Origin: Eubacterium sp.
Lineage (GTDB): Bacteria > Bacillota > Clostridia > Lachnospirales > Lachnospiraceae
DNA: 64,000 bases
NCBI GenBank assembly: GCA_017619835.1
Contig: JAFZRN010000006.1
Span: 1 to 64,000 of the forward strand
Direction: 5' to 3'
The notes under the pieces are model-generated. The model saw only the letters and a list, made by a program, of their open reading frames with translations. It did not search any database and was not told where the DNA came from. Below are positions 1 to 8,635 of the stretch, in pieces. A program made the translations under genes and the position numbers. The stretch's first letter is position 1; every line of letters begins with the position of its first letter.

Positions 1-1
1 C

Positions 2-91
2 ATCGGAAAAAACAGCATGTCTCAGTTAGAAGAATGTACCTCAAAGCTTATAATAATTGCGAAGGAACAACAACGATTACTTGCAGCTTAA
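2..91 (+). CDS. C-terminal fragment of an unidentified gene cut by the window edge
   Basis: Frame 2 is open from the left edge to a TAA at 89-91 and would encode about 29 residues ending in a charged, helix-like tail (LEECTSKLIIIAKEQQRLLAA with the last residues before the stop). The composition suits the end of a coiled-coil protein, but there is too little to name a family. Frame 1 is also open to 132, so the reading frame is not certain. The rest of the gene lies outside the window. Confidence 0.3.
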   Translation: MGKNSMSQLEECTSKLIIIAKEQQRLLAA

Positions 92-135
92 CATTCGTTT
101 ATTACCTAAAGGAGAATTTACACCACATTTAGGAC

Positions 136-165
136 TTGACCGGATTTGCCGAAAAATAATATAGA
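136..165 (+). promoter_or_regulatory. Candidate promoter of the CAP/Ig/LRR protein gene
   Basis: TTGACC at 136-141 and TATAGA at 160-165 are separated by 18 bases, close to a housekeeping sigma-factor promoter. The start codon at 265 is about 95 bases downstream and has an AGGAGA ribosome binding site just before it. Nothing else is recognisable between 92 and 264. Confidence 0.45.
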
Positions 166-264
166 AAATGGCTAATATATTTGATTAAATCACAAGTGTT
201 GTTAGCTGAGTATGAGATGGGGATTGTTTTTGTGGTCTGATTAGAGAATATACAGGAGAGAGAT

Positions 265-3200
265 ATGAGAAGAATTGGCAGAAAAATAAGCGGATGGTGT
301 CTCGCGGGGGCGATGATACTTTCCATGCTAAATGTACCACTGGGGGTTAAAAGCGTCGAGGCGGCCGGTGAAGCATATCCCGGAAGTCATGTTCTGACTA
401 CGGATCGTGATGTGCCGAGAGACGGTAATATATTTGTCGAAGTCTCGGGTAATATGAAGAAACAGGATATTGCCGAGGCAATAGACAGAATAAATGAGAT
501 AAGAAAAGAAGCATGTGATAAAGGATATGCTATGCCCAATGATCTTAATGGAGATCACTCAACCACTGAAACTCTGAAACCGAGTGATTATGTTCCGGTT
601 ACCTGGTCTCTTGGGCTGGAAAATCATGCCATAATCAGAGCTGCGGAGGCAAGCATTCGTCGAGGACATGTAAGGCCTAATTCGAAAAATGAATATGCAT
701 GGGATATGATCACCATTAATGAAACACCCATATGGCTGGAGAATCTGGCATATGGATATAATTATGATGGAAGCTATAGTTTTCTGGATGCGATAAATGG
801 CTGGTATTCGGAAAAGGATAAATATCTGAATAATGGATCTTCAAATGATTATGGACATTATCAGTTGATGATCAATCCTAAGATTAAATGCGTAGGATTG
901 GGAATGTTCAATAATCCCAAAGGTTACTATAAGAATTATATTGCCGGAGAATTCGCGCACTCCCAGGGAGCGAACGATATGCAGGCTTCTTTCGGATATA
1001 ACGGATCATATATACAGATAGTCGAACTAAGTAAAGAATTTATTACAGGTATTACTATATCCGGAACGTCAATCTATACAAAAGGGATCGGCGGCAACAT
1101 GAGCGCAACGGTAAGTACAAATCTTACCGATAGTTATACTGCCAAAGTATACAGTGGGGCTACATGGACATCATCGGATACAGATGTAGCCACAGTTTCT
1201 TCAACAGGTGAAATAACTGCTTTATCATCAGGAACTTCGACCATTACTGTCTCTGTTTCAAATGGGACTTCTGAATTCACAGATTCCTGTGAAATATGTG
1301 TTCTTCCCGAAGGGACAACAATTGAAAGCGTCAGCAATCCCGCCCAAATAACAGTTGAAAACAGAACTAATCCTGACCTGCCTCCAACGGTTAAAGCTAA
1401 TCTGAGTGATGGTTCAAAGATTGATATAGCCGTAAAGTGGGATGATTATGATAAGAAGTTATTGAATACATATTTTGAAAGCAATGACTTTGAAATTGCC
1501 GGAAATGCATTCGGTTATGAAGTGACACAAAAAGTACATGTAAAAGCATATCCTTCCTCAAGCATTAAGTGCTACCCTTACAGCAGCACCGTAACCACTC
1601 CATCCGGAACAGCGCCAACTCTTCCACAAGGTTATATAATGTTTCCGGATTTTGAATATGATCATCTGCCGATGGATTGGGATCAGGATTCGGTAGATCA
1701 TTATAAAGACAGAAAAGGCGGCTCGTTCGTAGTTGAAGGATTAACTGCTACTCATTTCGTCACCGACAATGAGCCTGTACAGGTTCCAAGTCAATTTACG
1801 CTGAAGGTTACCCCTGCAACGGTAACCAAGGTTGTCTATAATGAAAATGACATCACAGTTCCGAGCGGAACCGAGCCGACTTATCCGGTTCCCGAGGTTA
1901 CCTGGTCGAACGGTGATGTGGACACTGCCGCATCTCCGAAGCCCGAATATGGCTACATGGTCTGGGATGAAACCGAGGACTTCCTTAACGGATATAAGAA
2001 GCGGGAAGGCGGAACATATACTATTACCGGTAGATTTCATGATGCCGTAAATGACGTCGATTACGGAACGGATACCATGGTTACTGTGAAGGTTAGTCCT
2101 GCTTATATCAGTAAGGTTGAGTATGATGATAAGGATATCAAAGTAGAAAACGGTACGGATCCGACATCTCTCCTTCCGAAGGAAGCAAAGATTACCTGGT
2201 CTAACGGGGATGTTACCACGGAAGCCATTGAATGGAATAAGATTCAGGAAGGCTCCTACATCAACATGACCGGTGGAGAATTCAATGCCACCGGAAATGT
2301 GCTCTATCACAAGGTACATGTTAAGATTATCGTGGCTAAGCCCAAGATCAAGAGTGTCGAAGAGTTCAGTACGATAACTACACTTGAGGGCATATATCCC
2401 GAGCTTCCGAAAGAGGCAGAGGTTACTTGGAATAACGGAAAGGTTTCGTCTGAAAAAATAAAATGGGATGAAATTCCGGAGGAAAACATTTTCGATGTTG
2501 ATAAAACCTTTAAAGTGTCCGGAACACTTTCGGAGATTGATGACGAGAATAACAAGGTTTCGATAGAAATCAAGGTTGAGCCGAAGAGCCTTGTCAGCCT
2601 CAGCTGGAAGACAATGCCAAAGAATACGATTTTCTATGACAAGTATTCGCTTACGAATGAGAAGGGCACATTGGTTGCTGAATTTGATAATGGTACTACT
2701 CAGGGATTCGGTATGGACAGCAGGAGCATTATGTGGTCGGGTTATGATGAAAGTTCGCTCGCACCGACACAGACTGTAACCTTCAGCTACACCTATACAA
2801 ACAGTAAGGGAAGTGTCACAAAATCCGTAACGCTCGATATCGAGCTGCATCTGATGAAGTCTATTCAGTTTAAGCCGCCGATCCAGCTTGAATATCTTGA
2901 GGGACAGGATCTGAAGCTTAAGGGTATGGCGGTCTCGATCACTTATGATAATGATGTTGTTTCTGTGATAGATGTTGCAAATGAATACGCTGCAGGTACG
3001 GTGGGCGACAAGTTTACGCTGGCTCTTCTCGATGCAGATGAAAACAGCGTGGCATTTGAGAATCTTGCCGCCGGCAAATATGATCTTAAGATTAACTGCC
3101 GCTCAGAGGAAGATTCCTATGTGGTAAAGGTTAAGAAACCTATTCGGGATTCTGTTGCGGAGTTTGATGACAGTACCGAGACTTCGTTCCCTTATGGCGC

Positions 3201-4095
3201 GACAGATGAAGAGATCATTGCTGCTCTTGTTGGGGCTGAGGTTACGGTTCCCTGTGCAAGTGATGAGACAGTGGAAGTTATCCTTACTGAGGATATGATC
3301 AGCGAGATTGTAACGGATTCGCAGGATGCTGATGGAAATGACATCAAGAAAATTACCATTATCCTGACTAATGATGCAGAGGGTGATCCGGTCGTTACAT
3401 ATGCTTATGTGACGGTTGCTAAGAAACCGGAGCCGACACCGACACCGACTTCTGAGCCGACGTCCGGTCCGACAGCTGATCCGTCGGAGGATCCGAGTGG
3501 AAGTCCGACCGGTGTTCCGACAGGCAATCCCGATGCGATGCCGAGTACAGAGCCAAGCGGGACGCCTACATCGGTACCTACTGCTGAGCCGGGTGTGACA
3601 CCGACTTCAGATCCTACATCAGCGCCGACTGAGCTTCCGGTAGCGCCTCCCGGTGGTGAGGATGATCTTACTCCGGGTATGAAGGTATATGTAGGTGAAG
3701 GGGTATACGTTATAAACGAAGACGGTTCCGTGACATTTAACGGGACAACGAATAAGAAGATTAAGACACTTGTTATTCCGGATACTATCACTATCGGAGA
3801 TAAGGTATATCCTGTAACGACTATCGGTAAGAACGCATTTAAGGGATATAAAAAGCTTACTAAGGTAACGATCGGAAAGAATGTTACGAAGATAGGTTCG
3901 AAGGCATTCTACAAAGCTAAGAAGCTGAAGACTATCATTATTAAGACCAGGAAGCTTAAGAAAAAGTCGATTGGTTCGAAGGCATTTAAGGGAATATACA
4001 AGAAGGCGAAGTTTAAGTGCCCGAAATCAAAGAAAAAGAATTATAAGAAATGGATCAGGAAGGCGGGCGCGCCGAAGAAAGCGAAGTATAAATAA
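265..4095 (+). CDS. Secreted CAP-domain protein with multiple Ig-like domains and a BspA-type LRR tail
   Basis: The 1276-residue protein begins with a signal peptide (about residues 1-34, cleavage near VEAAG). A CAP/SCP domain follows at about 65-255. Its hallmark residues are visible: His135 in RRGHVRP, Glu159 in the ENLAYG motif, Glu183 in WYSEKDKY and His198 in GHYQLM. Next comes a Big_2-type Ig domain (about 258-345), then several Big_4-like modules of the form 'P.LP....V.W.nG' up to about residue 1050. A Pro/Thr-rich linker (about 1055-1128) leads to a lysine-rich LRR_5 (BspA-like) domain to the end. CAP proteins act outside the cell; the Ig and LRR modules suggest surface display or binding. 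No LPXTG motif is visible, so attachment to the wall is unclear. Substrate unknown. Domain calls are confident; the role is inferred. Confidence 0.85.
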   Translation: MRRIGRKISGWCLAGAMILSMLNVPLGVKSVEAAGEAYPGSHVLTTDRDVPRDGNIFVEVSGNMKKQDIAEAIDRINEIRKEACDKGYAMPNDLNGDHSTTETLKPSDYVPVTWSLGLENHAIIRAAEASIRRGHVRPNSKNEYAWDMITINETPIWLENLAYGYNYDGSYSFLDAINGWYSEKDKYLNNGSSNDYGHYQLMINPKIKCVGLGMFNNPKGYYKNYIAGEFAHSQGANDMQASFGYNGSYIQIVELSKEFITGITISGTSIYTKGIGGNMSATVSTNLTDSYTAKVYSGATWTSSDTDVATVSSTGEITALSSGTSTITVSVSNGTSEFTDSCEICVLPEGTTIESVSNPAQITVENRTNPDLPPTVKANLSDGSKIDIAVKWDDYDKKLLNTYFESNDFEIAGNAFGYEVTQKVHVKAYPSSSIKCYPYSSTVTTPSGTAPTLPQGYIMFPDFEYDHLPMDWDQDSVDHYKDRKGGSFVVEGLTATHFVTDNEPVQVPSQFTLKVTPATVTKVVYNENDITVPSGTEPTYPVPEVTWSNGDVDTAASPKPEYGYMVWDETEDFLNGYKKREGGTYTITGRFHDAVNDVDYGTDTMVTVKVSPAYISKVEYDDKDIKVENGTDPTSLLPKEAKITWSNGDVTTEAIEWNKIQEGSYINMTGGEFNATGNVLYHKVHVKIIVAKPKIKSVEEFSTITTLEGIYPELPKEAEVTWNNGKVSSEKIKWDEIPEENIFDVDKTFKVSGTLSEIDDENNKVSIEIKVEPKSLVSLSWKTMPKNTIFYDKYSLTNEKGTLVAEFDNGTTQGFGMDSRSIMWSGYDESSLAPTQTVTFSYTYTNSKGSVTKSVTLDIELHLMKSIQFKPPIQLEYLEGQDLKLKGMAVSITYDNDVVSVIDVANEYAAGTVGDKFTLALLDADENSVAFENLAAGKYDLKINCRSEEDSYVVKVKKPIRDSVAEFDDSTETSFPYGATDEEIIAALVGAEVTVPCASDETVEVILTEDMISEIVTDSQDADGNDIKKITIILTNDAEGDPVVTYAYVTVAKKPEPTPTPTSEPTSGPTADPSEDPSGSPTGVPTGNPDAMPSTEPSGTPTSVPTAEPGVTPTSDPTSAPTELPVAPPGGEDDLTPGMKVYVGEGVYVINEDGSVTFNGTTNKKIKTLVIPDTITIGDKVYPVTTIGKNAFKGYKKLTKVTIGKNVTKIGSKAFYKAKKLKTIIIKTRKLKKKSIGSKAFKGIYKKAKFKCPKSKKKNYKKWIRKAGAPKKAKYK

Positions 4096-4101
4096 ATTAT
4101 T

Positions 4102-4135
4102 AAACCGGATTTGCTTTTTAATATATCTGGTTTTT
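4102..4135 (+). terminator. Intrinsic terminator after the CAP protein gene
   Basis: AAACCGGAT (4102-4110) pairs with ATCTGGTTT (4125-4133) with one mismatch and runs into a T tract, seven bases after the stop codon. Confidence 0.6.
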
Positions 4136-4139
4136 ATGC

Positions 4140-4168
4140 TTGACATAATCAGACAAAACTAATAAAAT
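4140..4168 (+). promoter_or_regulatory. Strong promoter of the accessory island
   Basis: Consensus TTGACA (4140-4145), a 17-base spacer and TAAAAT (4163-4168). It starts right after the previous terminator and gives a leader of about 55 bases for the XRE-ImmA gene. This is one of the best promoter matches in the window. Confidence 0.7.
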
Positions 4169-4229
4169 ATTGTTTAACCAAATAGGTAAGTAACAAATAT
4201 AAATATATTTTCAAAAGAGGGCAATTGGT

Positions 4230-5309
4230 ATGATGAGTAAAGATGAAAATATTAAGCATCCTGGAGAAATACTGGCAGCACTTCTTGATGAAAAGAATAT
4301 GACACAAAGAGAATTATCTTACAGAACTGGAGTGACTGAAAAGCATATAAGTACAATTATTAAAGGCAAAAAAGATATTTCTACTTCTTTTGCAAAAAAA
4401 CTGGAATATGCATTATCAAAACCAATGGAGGAGTGGATTAAGCTTCAAGCTAGATACGACAATTATATGTTAAATCTAGAAAAAAACCTTGGAATCGATG
4501 ATGAAGAGAAAAAAATATTCAAAAGGCTTAGTGATATCAATAGATTTTTAGAAAGTAAACAGCTCATAAACTCTTCTGAAATCTGTGCAGAAAGCATTGT
4601 TGAATTAAGAAAATTTATGGGAGTTACTAATTTAACGTATATTACAAAAATACCTTATAATGCTGCATATAGGGCGCAGATTAATAACAATGTCAATGTT
4701 GATCCTTATGTACTATATGCTTGGAAGAGAATTTGTGAATATTATGCCAATCAAAACATATTGGATAATGAGCTGAGTTTAAATCTTTTAAAGAGTCAAT
4801 TATCAAATATTAAAAAATTGATGTTTAGCAAGTTGCCTGATTTCAGAAAGGCTCTGACGGAAATATTTAAAGAATGCGGAATTGCTTTTATGATAGTTCC
4901 ACACTTCAAAGGAGCTCCGGTTCAAGGTTTTATAAGTAAAATGGAAACCGGAAATATAATGTTATGTTTAACATTAAGACAAAAAAGAGCTGATAAGTTT
5001 TGGTTTACGTTATTTCATGAAATAGGTCATATATTAAATGGCGATGCAGATAACTCATTTGTAGACTTTAGTTCAGTTAAAAATCAAAACGAAGAACAAG
5101 CGGATTTGTTTGCGGGAAACTATTTATTAAATCCTGATGATTATAGACACTTTTTGATCATAGGGAACTACTCATTAAGTAGTATTAAAGAATTTTCAAA
5201 AACACAAAACGTCCAACCGTATATTGTTATTGGCCGACTTCAAAACGATGGTGAACTTGAGTGGAGTGATTATCCAGGTGAAATGGTTTACTATGATTGG
5301 GTCGCATAA
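4230..5309 (+). CDS. XRE-family regulator fused to an ImmA/IrrE-type zinc peptidase
   Basis: 359 residues. The N-terminal helix-turn-helix (about 11-65, MTQRELSYRTGVTEKHIS) is of the HigA/VapI-like XRE type. The C-terminal half holds an ImmA/IrrE (DUF955) peptidase motif HEIGH at 263-267, followed by a conserved NEEQADLFAG segment around 287-296 that should supply the third zinc ligand. Such fusions act as repressors or antitoxins that can be switched by proteolysis in phage, mobile-element and stress loci. An AGAGGG ribosome binding site lies about eight bases before ATG 4230; a second ATG follows directly. The gene is clearly more AT-rich than its flanks and heads a cluster with a DUF4417 gene and two overlapping small genes, so it probably controls that cluster. 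No HigB-like toxin gene sits next to it. Confidence 0.85.
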   Translation: MMSKDENIKHPGEILAALLDEKNMTQRELSYRTGVTEKHISTIIKGKKDISTSFAKKLEYALSKPMEEWIKLQARYDNYMLNLEKNLGIDDEEKKIFKRLSDINRFLESKQLINSSEICAESIVELRKFMGVTNLTYITKIPYNAAYRAQINNNVNVDPYVLYAWKRICEYYANQNILDNELSLNLLKSQLSNIKKLMFSKLPDFRKALTEIFKECGIAFMIVPHFKGAPVQGFISKMETGNIMLCLTLRQKRADKFWFTLFHEIGHILNGDADNSFVDFSSVKNQNEEQADLFAGNYLLNPDDYRHFLIIGNYSLSSIKEFSKTQNVQPYIVIGRLQNDGELEWSDYPGEMVYYDWVA

Positions 5310-5319
5310 TATAAAAGAA

Positions 5320-5410
5320 AGCACATAGCGATGAATCATTGCTACGTGCTCCCTATAGAGTATGCTAACATACTCCCTGAACAAGACTATATTAGCATAC
5401 TCGAAAGGGA
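5320..5410 (+). promoter_or_regulatory. Structured leader with mutually exclusive hairpins
   Basis: This AT-rich gap contains a 14-bp stem with two mismatches (5320-5333 with 5337-5350). It then holds GAGTATG, which can pair either locally with CATACTC (5358-5364 with 5369-5375) or, as the perfect 11-mer GAGTATGCTAA (5358-5368), with TTAGCATACTC (5392-5402). The long form extends with TCCCT (5350-5354) to AGGGA (5406-5410). The short and long hairpins cannot form together. The arrangement suggests an attenuator, a regulatory RNA or a large operator. That reading is inference; the pairing is seen directly. Confidence 0.5.
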
Positions 5411-5446
5411 TAGTGCAAGTTGTTTGTTAATTGTGCTGTAACTATC

Positions 5447-5504
5447 GAGGAGTGCTAGCAGGTATTCCTCTGATGCAGCTGAAAAGTTGCATTTATTTAT
5501 TTTA
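5447..5504 (+). terminator. Hairpins and U-rich tail just before the DUF4417 gene
   Basis: GAGGA (5447-5451) can pair with TCCTC (5466-5470). Next, ATGCAGCT (5473-5480) pairs with AGTTGCAT (5485-5492) around a GAAA loop and is followed by TTATTTATTTTA. The second hairpin looks like an intrinsic terminator placed seven bases before the AGGAGG of the next gene, which would make expression of that gene conditional. Confidence 0.4.
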
Positions 5505-5525
5505 TCTAACAGGAGGAATACAAAA

Positions 5526-6296
5526 TTGAAAAAATATGAATATCATATTAATGAGTATGGAGAACGCGTTGCTGTTCCAAAGGAACTAGAAAAACTTCTT
5601 AATTTAAAATATTTACGTCTTACAAATAAAACACATTCTGTAGGGAGGCATGATCTTCCAGAATTAATATGTAAGACAAAAATTTATCCTGATTATATAG
5701 CGTTGTATCCCAATACGGCTGATTATCATAAAACTCCATTAACAGCAGTAGCATTTTATAATTATGATGATACTTTTGATGGTAAGAATGGACTATATAA
5801 TGCCATATACTATAATGATGAAAAAAGGTTGGAGTATTTTAAAAAACGATTCAAAGGAGTAAAGTTCTTTATTTCGCCAGATTATAGTGAATTAGGTGAT
5901 ATAGATGATATTGAAAACAATTATAGGATTAAGAAGGCTAGAGTGGTTTCGCTTTGGTTTGTCATGGAAATAAATGCAGTAGTTATTCCTAACATTACAT
6001 TTCCAACAATTGATAGTTTATGGTTTTATTTAAATGGCTTAGAAAAGTGTACAGTAGTTGCATTTAGTACAAAAGGATATATTGATGATATCGTGGAAAG
6101 AGAATATTTAATTGAAGCGATAAAGTATACTGTGGACCAGATGCATCTAGAAGCAATAATTGTTTATGATGTTTGCAAAGACAACAAAGAGGCTATAAAA
6201 ATATTTAGTTATGCTATTGAGAAGGGTATAAATGTTATTATTCCCAATAATAGTCTTAAACAGAGGAATTCTACTAGAAAGAGAGGTGATAAATGA
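5526..6296 (+). CDS. DUF4417 family protein
   Basis: About 256 residues with a TTG start at 5526. I chose it because a perfect AGGAGG (5511-5516) lies nine bases upstream; the longer ORF start at 5487 falls inside a hairpin and has no ribosome binding site. The pattern (YPDYIALYPNTADYHKTPL, then a FISPDYSELGD segment, then VVSLWFVMEINAVVIPNITF and a later VVAFSTKGYID) matches my recollection of DUF4417, an uncharacterised family common in phages and mobile elements. No catalytic motif or membrane segment is visible. Its stop overlaps the next start by four bases (ATGA), so the two are translationally coupled. It lies inside the AT-rich island. Function unknown. Confidence 0.65.
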   Translation: MKKYEYHINEYGERVAVPKELEKLLNLKYLRLTNKTHSVGRHDLPELICKTKIYPDYIALYPNTADYHKTPLTAVAFYNYDDTFDGKNGLYNAIYYNDEKRLEYFKKRFKGVKFFISPDYSELGDIDDIENNYRIKKARVVSLWFVMEINAVVIPNITFPTIDSLWFYLNGLEKCTVVAFSTKGYIDDIVEREYLIEAIKYTVDQMHLEAIIVYDVCKDNKEAIKIFSYAIEKGINVIIPNNSLKQRNSTRKRGDK

Positions 6297-6814
6297 TGCA
6301 CAGCTCTAATAGTGGATTGGCTCATGGAACGAGTGGTTCTCCACAGATAACATCAGAACAGTTTGAATATTCACAAAAAGTTGAAGAAAATGAAAGTAAG
6401 CTTCGAGAACATCATGAGTATTTGACAAAAAAGCTCCCCCAGGGTTCACCTATAAAGATTCCATCTAATGCTAATATAAATGAACAGGAAAAGCAGGGAT
6501 ATAAACAAGTTAAATATACATGGGAGCGGGGAGAATACAAATATGTAAGTCGTTGGCATACCAGAACACCAGGAGCTCCGCCTGATCAAACAAATAACTG
6601 GGTTGTTGAACGAATAAGACCTGGAACCGGAAATGGTCCCAATGCTAGACCTAGAAAGCATTCGATTTTAATCGGAAAGACATCAAGTGGCAGAAATGTT
6701 TGGGTAGATAAAAGCGAATGGGATGCGGCAATACGAGCTAGAAAAAATGGTGATGAATCACAAAAACAGAAGGAGATGTTAGATAATGGGCACTGGAAAG
6801 ATGATAGAAAATAA
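6293..6814 (+). CDS. Small polar protein, possible toxin-like effector
   Basis: 173 residues. The N-terminus is low-complexity and polar, followed by a short helical stretch. A compact C-terminal domain (about 70-170) contains YTWERGEYKYVSRWHTRTPG, a GNGPNARP loop, a WVDKSEWDAAIRARK segment and the closing LDNGHWKD. The order of aromatic, His, Arg and Asp residues resembles C-terminal domains of polymorphic or contact-dependent toxins, but I cannot assign a family. There is no signal peptide. It overlaps the preceding gene by four bases and the following gene by 29, a layout typical of effector/immunity or toxin/antitoxin pairs. An AGAGGTGAT ribosome binding site precedes ATG 6293; ATG 6296 is an equally good start. 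The toxin role is inference. Confidence 0.55.
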   Translation: MMHSSNSGLAHGTSGSPQITSEQFEYSQKVEENESKLREHHEYLTKKLPQGSPIKIPSNANINEQEKQGYKQVKYTWERGEYKYVSRWHTRTPGAPPDQTNNWVVERIRPGTGNGPNARPRKHSILIGKTSSGRNVWVDKSEWDAAIRARKNGDESQKQKEMLDNGHWKDDRK

Positions 6815-7157
6815 AAAATATTATGAAGGATATGAAGGAGAACCTGAGTTTATAATAAGGTATGGAGAGTATTCTTTGCATATTTGGGATGGATATATGA
6901 CCGATATATTTGGAAAACCTAATATAGTTGAAAAAGGTTGGTCTGGTTTTACAAGAGATTATAATGAAATGATTAATTGTTATGACGATAACAATATCGA
7001 GTTTTCTATAGATCCCAAAGAGTATAAAGAAGATGCAGAGCAATATCAGGGAAAGATATTTGATTATGAAGAAACTGGCGAAGTCCTAAAAAATCTTATA
7101 TCAGCATTAGAAAAAGCTGAAAAAAAGGGTTTAGAAGTTATTGTTCAAATACTATAG
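6786..7157 (+). CDS. Small acidic protein, candidate immunity partner
   Basis: 123 residues and strongly acidic, with an aromatic-rich first half (SLHIWDGYMTDIFG, KGWSGFTRDYNEM) and a C-terminal helix-strand ending in VIVQIL. The size, charge and profile suit an immunity protein of a polymorphic-toxin pair, but no family is recognised with confidence. ATG 6786 is preferred to ATG 6801 because AGGAGA (6771-6776) lies nine bases upstream, inside the preceding gene. The 29-base overlap argues for coupled translation. The gene ends 13 bases from the convergent aroA stop, where the AT-rich island also ends. Confidence 0.55.
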   Translation: MGTGKMIENKKYYEGYEGEPEFIIRYGEYSLHIWDGYMTDIFGKPNIVEKGWSGFTRDYNEMINCYDDNNIEFSIDPKEYKEDAEQYQGKIFDYEETGEVLKNLISALEKAEKKGLEVIVQIL

Positions 7158-7170
7158 ATGTCGCTTATAT

Positions 7171-8598
7171 TTATTCCCCAAGAGTGACTTCGCAGAGAGT
7201 GTCTTTTAAGACATTATAGAAATCCGGATAGGATTTTTCGACGGCCATGGGATTTGTGATGGTCACCGGACCGGTGCATCCGATGGATGCGATGGCGGCT
7301 GACATTGCAATCCTGTGATCGTTAAATGAGTCGACGGTTCCACCTGAAAGAGCGGGAACTCCGTCAATCACAATTGAATTATCTTCTTCGAAGATTTTAG
7401 CTCCGAGAGTCGACAGAGTACTGATCACGGTCTTTACTCTGTCGCTTTCTTTTATTTTGAGTCGTTCGATATTTCTGATGGTGGTCCTCCCTTCTGAAAG
7501 AGAAGCAACAACGGAGATGATCGGAACAAGATCGGGAATGTCAGCAGCATCGATCTCGGTGCCCTGCAGCCTGCCGGTTCGCTTTACGGTGATATCGGAA
7601 ACTGTTACTTCGGAAAGTATGCCGGATGAAGCGGCAGAAGGTGAGATTGAAACTTCTGCTCCGAAGCTTTTCAGAATGTCGAGTATCTTCTTATCTCCCT
7701 GAAGGGAATCTATATTCAGACCGGTAACGGTCACGCCTTTTTCGAGAAGCGCTCCTGCTGCAAGGAAAAATGCCGCATTGGACCAGTCGCCGTCAACAGT
7801 TAAGGCTTCTTCTGAATGATAGGTCTGTCCCGAGGGGATGGTGAAGAGTGTGTCACCGTTTTCGAGAGTTTCTTCTTTTATATTTATGCCGAATTCATTT
7901 AAAACATCAAGAGTTATATCCACATATGGTCTTGATTCGAGCTTTCCGGTTACGTGAAGGATGCCGGACGAGTTGCTGCCGGAATTATCTGAGGCAGATG
8001 AAGCTCCGGGGTTAATAAGGGGCAGCGCAAAAAGAAGACCGGTTATAAACTGGGATGAGATATTTCCTGCGATAGTGTAGTCGCCACCGGTAAGCTGGCC
8101 GGAAATGCTGAAGGGATTGGAGCCCTGCGAAGACATTTTCAGACCATGACTGATAAGCTCCTCATACATCGGCGAGAGTGGTCTTTCGCTGAGACGTCCG
8201 TGCATGGTGATCTCGGCGGTCTTCCCAAGTGCACCGATGACCGGAAGGATGAAGCGGAGAGTTGAGCCACTCTCACCGCAGTCGATCTTTGATAAGCCGG
8301 GTGCGTTTTCAGCCGGAGAGCCGGTTTCGATATTGGCTATATCGGATATAGGAGCAAAAAGCTCGATGGGATTCACCTCGATATACTCCGCGTGACGCAC
8401 GATTCTCGCGCCGAGCCCATTCAAAGAATTGATAGTGGCTTCGATATCCTTTGAAGTGTCCGGAGTCATTATCTTTGAAGGCTTGTCGGAGAGGGCTGCA
8501 GCAATCAGAAGCCTGTGAGCGTGAGACTTTGAGGCTATCGTCCTGACAGTAGCGTGAGGAGCATTCGAATATTTAATTGTGATGCTGCGTGTATCCAT
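7171..8598 (-). CDS. aroA: 5-enolpyruvylshikimate-3-phosphate synthase
   Basis: 475 residues from ATG 8598. The enzyme transfers enolpyruvyl from PEP to shikimate-3-phosphate, the sixth step of the shikimate pathway, in the cytoplasm. Visible signatures are ASKSHAHRLLIAAAL near the N-terminus (PEP/S3P-binding Lys), DCGESGSTLRFILPV, DGDWSNAAFFLAAG, the IKESDRV motif and FNDHRIAMSAA near the end. I moved the start 15 codons in from the longest ORF, whose start falls inside the 31-bp palindrome; MDTRSITIKY matches the usual N-terminus and has an AGGT-type ribosome binding site eight bases upstream. The gene follows tyrA on the same strand after 68 bases containing that palindrome, and both probably use the promoter at 9826-9854. 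Confidence 0.93.
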   Translation of the reverse strand: MDTRSITIKYSNAPHATVRTIASKSHAHRLLIAAALSDKPSKIMTPDTSKDIEATINSLNGLGARIVRHAEYIEVNPIELFAPISDIANIETGSPAENAPGLSKIDCGESGSTLRFILPVIGALGKTAEITMHGRLSERPLSPMYEELISHGLKMSSQGSNPFSISGQLTGGDYTIAGNISSQFITGLLFALPLINPGASSASDNSGSNSSGILHVTGKLESRPYVDITLDVLNEFGINIKEETLENGDTLFTIPSGQTYHSEEALTVDGDWSNAAFFLAAGALLEKGVTVTGLNIDSLQGDKKILDILKSFGAEVSISPSAASSGILSEVTVSDITVKRTGRLQGTEIDAADIPDLVPIISVVASLSEGRTTIRNIERLKIKESDRVKTVISTLSTLGAKIFEEDNSIVIDGVPALSGGTVDSFNDHRIAMSAAIASIGCTGPVTITNPMAVEKSYPDFYNVLKDTLCEVTLGE

Positions 8599-8635
8599 TA
8601 TTTGTACCTGTATTTCTTGCTGACGAGATTCAAAA

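Noticed and set aside
129..326. Small minus-strand ORF of 65 codons near the left edge
   Set aside because: It overlaps the promoter and signal-peptide start of the CAP gene and lacks a ribosome binding site.
1741..2850. Long antisense ORF of 369 codons
   Set aside because: It runs opposite the Ig-domain region of the CAP exoprotein, has no ribosome binding site, and its protein looks like the reverse reading of repetitive Ig modules.
3430..3650. Tandem repeat of PTPT/SEPT codons
   Set aside because: This is an ordinary Pro/Thr linker of secreted Clostridia proteins, with irregular units; not listed as a separate repeat.
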